Program-made: the position numbers and the translations under genes
The notes under the pieces: model-generated
The model's database searches: none
What the model was told of the DNA's origin: nothing
Seen by the model: only the letters and a program-made list of their open reading frames with translations
DNA from: a bacterium
GTDB lineage: Bacteria; CAIWAD01
Assembly (NCBI GenBank): GCA_030429345.1
Contig: JAUIFJ010000002.1
Location: forward strand, 123,074-187,073
Direction: 5' to 3'
Length of the DNA: 64,000 bases
Shown: positions 60,140 through 64,000 of the stretch, piece after piece
How positions within the stretch are numbered: the first letter of the stretch is position 1
How the letters are laid out: the number at the start of each line of letters is the position of its first letter

Positions 60140-61933
60140 TCAGCTCGTGCGATTCTCGGGGTTTTCTTCGCTTTTCTGGATCCAGCGATAGACGCTGCGT
60201 TCGCTCATGTTGAGCCGGCGGGCCGTCTGCTTGACGTTGCCCCCGCATTCGGCGTGGATCTGTTTCACGATGCGGCGCGAGTAGGACTGTGTCAGGGCAT
60301 CGAAATCCAGCTGTTCCCGATCCAATTGAGGCGTCCAGGCGCTGCTCTCGTGATGAATGGGAATTCCATCCTCCAGGTCCAGGTGCTCAGGAAGGATCTC
60401 GTGTCCGGATTTGTGCCAGGCGCTGGTCAGGGTATTGAAGAGCTCGCGCACGTTCCCCGGAAAGGCGTGCTGCTCCAGGGCATGCAGGGCCGCTTCGCCG
60501 ATTGTCTTGTAGAGGCCGTTTTCACGGTTCAGCTGTGTGACGCGGAACTGCGCCAGGGTGCGCAGGTCCTGGTCCCTCTCGACGAGACGGGGCAGACGCA
60601 ACTTGACCTGGTTGAGTCTGTGATACAGTTCCTGGCGGAAGCCGTCCCGGTTGCGCAGGTCCTGGTTCGTTGCCGCAATGACGCGCACGTTGGACCGCAC
60701 CTCGTGGGCCGAACCCAGCGGATAGAAGATGCCGTTGTCCAGGAAACGGAAGAGATTGGCCTGTGTTTCCAGGGGCAGCTCGCCGATCTCGTCCAGGAAG
60801 AGCGTGCCGCCATCGGCGCGCTGCACGAAACCGATGGTGTCCGCCGCCGCCCCGGAGAAAGCGCCCTTCAGGTAGCCGAAAAGCTTGGCCTCGGCCAGGT
60901 TGCTCCCGAGGTGGTAGCAGTTGACGGCCACGAAGTTCTTGTCGGCCCGGTGACTCTGCTCGTGCAGGGCCCGTGCCACCAGCTCCTTGCCCGTTCCGGA
61001 TTCGCCCAGGATCAGGACATTGAGGTCCGTCGAGGCGTACTTGTCGATGGCGCGGCGCAGTTCGAAGATCGGCTCCGAATCCCCGACGATCCCGTGGCGC
61101 TGTGAGACAAGAATCGTCGGCGGATTGCCCAGCTGGCTGATCACGGAATTGCACAGGCGCGGAATCTCCTGCATGTGTTCCGGGCACTGGTCCCCGATGC
61201 GGGCCTGCAGGGCGCGGGCCTGTTCCAGCAGCTCCGTGTCGCGCCGCCCTTCTTTCCATGCGAGGCGCAGCTGGAAGTACTCGACCATCAGTTCCAGTTC
61301 ACGGCTGTTGCCCAGCTCGCGCAACCGTGTGATGCAACGCTGGGCAAGGGAGATGTCCTCCTCGAGGCCATGGTAGAAGCAGGCCGTCAGCAGGTATTCC
61401 GACTCGCATTCCTCCGGAGGGATGTCCCGCAGCACGGGCGCCGCCTTCGAGAGGTCGCGGCATTTCAGGCAGGCGAGTCCCAGCATCTGCCGCGTGGCCG
61501 CGCCATCCTGCGGATTTTCCAGCCCTTCTGCCAGCAGCTGCCAGCCTGAGCCGTCGTGATCCATGACCCGCACCAGTCCCTGCCAGGCCTTGGCGATCCC
61601 GGCGCGGTGGCCGGCATCCTGCCGGTACTGGTCGAGGCATTCGCCGCTGAGGCGCGTGTCGTCCAGCAGCACGGCAATCATGCCATAGTTCAGGAGCGCA
61701 TTGTTGCGATAGGCGGGATTGAGGTCCTCCTGGGCCAGCAGCTTGCGGTAGGCGCGCACGGCCTCCGCGTGGCGGCTGAGGTGATACAGGGCGTTGGCCT
61801 TGTAGAACAGCAGGGCCTGGCGGTGTTCCGGCGTACAGCGGTCCAGGTCGCTGTCGATTCCGGTGACACAGGCCTGGTAGTCCCGCCTGTCGTAGGCCTT
61901 CAGGGAGGCATATGTGGCCAGCAGGCCCGCCAC
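60140..61933 (-). CDS. Sigma-54-dependent activator with N-terminal TPR-like region
   Basis: A 597-residue protein. The first 270 residues are helical repeats of TPR type (for example ALLFYKANALYHLSRHAEAV, then YRKLLAQEDLNPAYRNNALL), replacing the usual receiver or PAS sensor. The AAA+ domain (about 290-510) has LGESGTGKELVARALHEQS, the sigma-54 contact loop GAFSGA (Ser for Thr in GAFTGA) and GGTLFLDEIGELPL. The Fis-type HTH is at the C-terminus (CGGNVKQTARRLNMSERSVY). The GTG start lies 3 bp after the stop of the secreted beta-helix gene, so the two are cotranscribed. Confidence 0.9.
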   Translation of the reverse strand: MAGLLATYASLKAYDRRDYQACVTGIDSDLDRCTPEHRQALLFYKANALYHLSRHAEAVRAYRKLLAQEDLNPAYRNNALLNYGMIAVLLDDTRLSGECLDQYRQDAGHRAGIAKAWQGLVRVMDHDGSGWQLLAEGLENPQDGAATRQMLGLACLKCRDLSKAAPVLRDIPPEECESEYLLTACFYHGLEEDISLAQRCITRLRELGNSRELELMVEYFQLRLAWKEGRRDTELLEQARALQARIGDQCPEHMQEIPRLCNSVISQLGNPPTILVSQRHGIVGDSEPIFELRRAIDKYASTDLNVLILGESGTGKELVARALHEQSHRADKNFVAVNCYHLGSNLAEAKLFGYLKGAFSGAAADTIGFVQRADGGTLFLDEIGELPLETQANLFRFLDNGIFYPLGSAHEVRSNVRVIAATNQDLRNRDGFRQELYHRLNQVKLRLPRLVERDQDLRTLAQFRVTQLNRENGLYKTIGEAALHALEQHAFPGNVRELFNTLTSAWHKSGHEILPEHLDLEDGIPIHHESSAWTPQLDREQLDFDALTQSYSRRIVKQIHAECGGNVKQTARRLNMSERSVYRWIQKSEENPENRTS

Positions 61934-61936
61934 GGA

Positions 61937-62989
61937 CTAGTCGTCCCACTTTCCGATTTCCGCCACCACCCTCACGTAGCGCATGCGCGTCTGCGCGATG
62001 GGAAGGGTGAAGTCGGGAGTGGTCGTGATCAGGTCCGGTTCCGCGGAGAACTGGTAGGCGTTTTCCGAGAAGAAGACCTTGTAGCGGCTTTCCCGGCAGG
62101 GAATGCCGTCGACGCTGGTGATCCCCAGCGGGTCGATCGTCAGCGGCACTTCGCCAATGACCACGTCCTGGGGAATCAGCAGGGGCGCGCCGGCCTCGTA
62201 GGGCGTGTGACGCGGCTCCTGCGGCATGGTCGTAGCCTCGAAGAGTCCCTGGACGCGGCTGGTGTTGCCCGTGCTCAGGTATACATCGTTCAGGTTGACG
62301 GCTTCGCTTTCGCTGTGGTTGATCAGGTCCCAGTAGCGACTGTCGACAATGTCCACGTTGATCAGCGCGGGCACCTGGTCTCCGCGGATCTCGAGGCCCA
62401 CGTCGTTGCCCTGGAAGAGGCAGTCGCGGACGACCAGCTGGCTTTCGCTGACGACATCCAGACCCAGGTCATTGGTGAGGAAGACGCAGTCCTCCAGTTC
62501 CGCTTCGCCCTCCAGCAGGCGCAGGGCGGTTCCCGAAGCGCCGATGCGCGTGTCACTCAACTGCAGGTCCGAACCGGCCGTCGTCGAGTGGATCACGATT
62601 CCCTGCGCGCTCAGCACGGAGGCCTCGCTTTGAAGAGTGCCGCCCTCCAGCAGGATCGCCTCGTCGATGGCTTCGACGCGACAGGAAGTCAGCGCCAGTT
62701 CCTGCCCTTCGGATACGGTGATCGGAAAGCCGTTCTCACGCCCCACATCCTCGATCAGATGCAGGTTGATCAGTTCCACGCGGCCGCTTTCGTTCCAGCT
62801 GATCCAGCTCCAGTCGATCCGTTCGCGGTTCATGTCCTTGTCCACGACAAGGGTATCGCCCGCGGGCAGTTCGAACTGTCCGGACTGGAACAGCTGGCTG
62901 GCGGTGAATTCCCACCGCCCGGCCCACAGGTTTCCTGCCCATGCGAGACTGATCAACAAGCCCGCGGAAACCATTGTTCGCAAGTACAT
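61937..62989 (-). CDS. Secreted right-handed beta-helix protein
   Basis: A 350-residue exported protein with a signal peptide (LLISLAWAGNLWA). The centre is a series of short rungs such as VEAIDEAILLEGGTLQSEAS, DCVFLTNDLGLDVVSESQL and DCLFQGNDVGLEIRGDQV, typical of a parallel beta-helix. The C-terminal 80 residues form another beta region. No catalytic residues could be picked out. It resembles in style the beta-helix lipoprotein at 6887-7969 but lacks the lipobox. It is paired with the TPR/sigma-54 activator. Confidence 0.7.
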   Translation of the reverse strand: MYLRTMVSAGLLISLAWAGNLWAGRWEFTASQLFQSGQFELPAGDTLVVDKDMNRERIDWSWISWNESGRVELINLHLIEDVGRENGFPITVSEGQELALTSCRVEAIDEAILLEGGTLQSEASVLSAQGIVIHSTTAGSDLQLSDTRIGASGTALRLLEGEAELEDCVFLTNDLGLDVVSESQLVVRDCLFQGNDVGLEIRGDQVPALINVDIVDSRYWDLINHSESEAVNLNDVYLSTGNTSRVQGLFEATTMPQEPRHTPYEAGAPLLIPQDVVIGEVPLTIDPLGITSVDGIPCRESRYKVFFSENAYQFSAEPDLITTTPDFTLPIAQTRMRYVRVVAEIGKWDD

Positions 62990-63139
62990 TGGGGTGCTCC
63001 TCCCTACACAAGGCCGTCCCAGGGGGGGATTGGGGCGGCTGCTGCCAAGTACCGCTATAATAAGGATGTGCTTGAGCGGAGACCAGTGAAAAATCAGTCA
63101 GGCAGGATGAGTCTTCTAAATGAACCCGGCGACCCTTCT

Positions 63140-63168
63140 TTGCATGCCAAGGCTCCAATTCCTACAAT
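63140..63168 (+). promoter_or_regulatory. Promoter of tRNA-Ser(GGA)
   Basis: TTGCAT (63140-63145) and TACAAT (63163-63168) are 17 bp apart, and the tRNA starts 20 bp after the -10 box. Another TATAAT (63056-63061) lies further upstream. Confidence 0.72.
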
Positions 63169-63188
63169 CCAAGCTCGGCGAAAAACCC

Positions 63189-63273
63189 GGAGAGATGACC
63201 GAGCGGCTGAAGGTGCACGCCTGGAACGCGTGTGTAGGGCAACCTACCGTGGGTTCGAATCCCACTCTCTCCG
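63189..63273 (+). tRNA. tRNA-Ser(GGA)
   Basis: An 85-nt class II tRNA. The acceptor GGAGAGA pairs with TCTCTCC and the discriminator is G. The D-arm contains GACCGAGCGGCTGAAG. The anticodon stem CACGC/GCGTG encloses CTGGAAC, giving anticodon GGA. There is a long variable arm and the T-loop is GGTTCGAATCC. CCA is not encoded. It decodes UCC and UCU. Confidence 0.95.
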
Positions 63274-63332
63274 TATGAAAAAGAGAACTGGCACGCCCCC
63301 GGCGTGCCAGTTCTCTTTTTCATACGGAGAGA
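63266..63332 (+). terminator. Perfect 32-bp-arm palindrome ending the tRNA-Ser(GGA) transcript
   Basis: Arms 63266-63297 and 63301-63332 are exact complements around CCC. The stem core ACTGGCACGCC is shared with the tRNA-Ser(CGA) palindrome, while the next bases differ (GAGA here, CCACC there) with matching changes in the other arm. A TTTTT run makes it an intrinsic terminator. The outer 8 bp repeat the tRNA 3' end in inverted form. Confidence 0.88.
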
Positions 63333-63598
63333 CTTCCTAATAAAGTGCGCGCCTAGCGCACAATTCCTTAGGGATGTCTTTTGCGGCCAACCACGTATCC
63401 CACCATGACGCACGATCCCCCGCAAAAGACAATCCCACCCCGGGCATACCGAGAGTGTACTGGTGGCACACGGAACCGCACCGCCCGGGCAACACGCGTT
63501 GTGTACCCAACGATCCGGGCGTTGGTTGAATAAATGGGTGTGCTCGCCTTTCGCGCCGGATTCACCGGCGGCTTTATGCAGCGACCGCGATGCGGTCG
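63266..63598 (+). repeat. tRNA-Ser(GGA)-linked palindromic element
   Basis: Second copy of the tRNA-linked element. It contains the palindrome above, hairpin GTGCGC/GCGCAC (63345-63361), TTAGGGATGTCTTTTGCGG with a distant CCGCAAAAGACAATCCCAC partner (63420-63438), and a twin-hairpin module: CGCCGG-ATTCA-CCGGCG (63554-63570), spacer with TTATGCAG, and CGACCGCGATGCGGTCG (63582-63598). Confidence 0.82.
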
Positions 63599-64000
63599 GG
63601 TCTTTTGCGGCACGCGCCCCTTCCCGCAGTGACGCACGATCCCCCGCAAAAGACAATCCCACCCCGGGCATACCGAGAGTGTACTGGTGGCACACGCTAC
63701 CGCGCCGCCCGGGCAACTCGCGTTGTGTGCCGAACGATCCGGGCGTTGGCGGAATGAATGGGCGTGCTCGCCTTTCGCGCCGGATTCACCGGCGGCTTTA
63801 TGCAGCGACCGCGATGCGGTCGGGTCTTTTGCGGCCAGCGCCCCTTCCCGCAGTGACGCACGATCCCCGCAAAAGACAATTCCGCCCTGGGCATACCGAG
63901 AGTGTACTGGTGGCACACGCTACCGCGCCGCCCGGGCAACTCGCGTTGTGTGCCGAACGATCCGGGCGTTGGCGGAATGAATGGGCGTGCTCGCCTTTCG
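63377..64000 (+). repeat. Tandem array of 224-bp units continuing past the window edge
   Basis: TCTTTTGCGG recurs at 63377, 63601 and 63825, exactly 224 bp apart, and CACGAT at 63411, 63635 and 63859. Units 1 and 2 are complete and unit 3 is cut by the window end. Each complete unit ends with the twin-hairpin module (63554-63598 and 63778-63822). Since 224 is not a multiple of three, the open frames across it shift from unit to unit, so it is not coding. Spacing and unit size exclude a CRISPR array. Confidence 0.92.

Noticed and set aside
63162-63939. Several overlapping minus-strand ORFs with similar 80-180 residue products
   Set aside because: They arise from the 224-bp tandem repeat and from hairpin sequence. 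The unit length is not a multiple of three, and no ribosome site or known domain is seen.

Overview
The window is a high-G+C bacterial chromosome segment with almost no gaps between genes. Neighbouring genes are often coupled by ATGA, GTGA or TTGA overlaps. A gingipain-type PorU sortase lies beside a PorV-like barrel, a cargo protein carries a type IX secretion (T9SS) sorting domain, and a CarboxypepD_reg TonB receptor is paired with a DUF4249-like lipoprotein. This combination points to the FCB superphylum. The high G+C and the gene mix suggest a candidate phylum outside the classical Bacteroidota, but the exact lineage cannot be read from this window.

Layout. (1) 1-17099 is a surface-polysaccharide locus. 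At the left edge an asparagine-synthase-like fragment, an ATP-grasp ligase and two GT4 glycosyltransferases run rightwards. They meet, tail to tail, a leftward operon of Wza export protein, ExeA/LysM ATPase, CpsD-like ATPase with a broken Walker A motif, GumC/Wzz chain-length protein, beta-helix lipoprotein, O-antigen ligase and CapA. A rightward operon of nucleotide-sugar enzymes starts from the shared intergenic region. (2) 17071-22919 holds the T9SS pair PorU and PorV. (3) 22920-39957 begins with 1 kb of hairpin repeats and a likely sigma-54 promoter, then holds an almost complete type IV pilus cluster: pilA, pilT, three prepilin-like proteins, pilMNOPQ, a 1009-residue Ig-like surface protein, pilB, pilC and pilD. 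(4) 39958-46209 holds an SH3-like secreted protein, tadA, a FmdB-like protein, a secreted subtilase and a membrane AraC regulator. (5) 46368-52475 holds a small ORF, a TonB receptor, a DUF4249-like lipoprotein, an unknown protein, a decayed CHASE2/adenylate cyclase gene and a T9SS cargo protein. (6) 52476-64000 holds two tRNA-Ser genes, a YbdK-type ligase, the pyruvate dehydrogenase operon aceE-aceF-lpd, a secreted beta-helix protein with a TPR/sigma-54 activator, and a tandem repeat array that runs off the right edge.

The main theme is the cell surface: capsule or exopolysaccharide synthesis, protein export and anchoring by T9SS, and pili. The most unusual material is non-coding. A twin-hairpin module with compensated stems occurs seven times in the window. 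Three of these copies belong to an element of about 330 bp, or to its tandem repeats, attached to the 3' ends of both tRNA-Ser genes.
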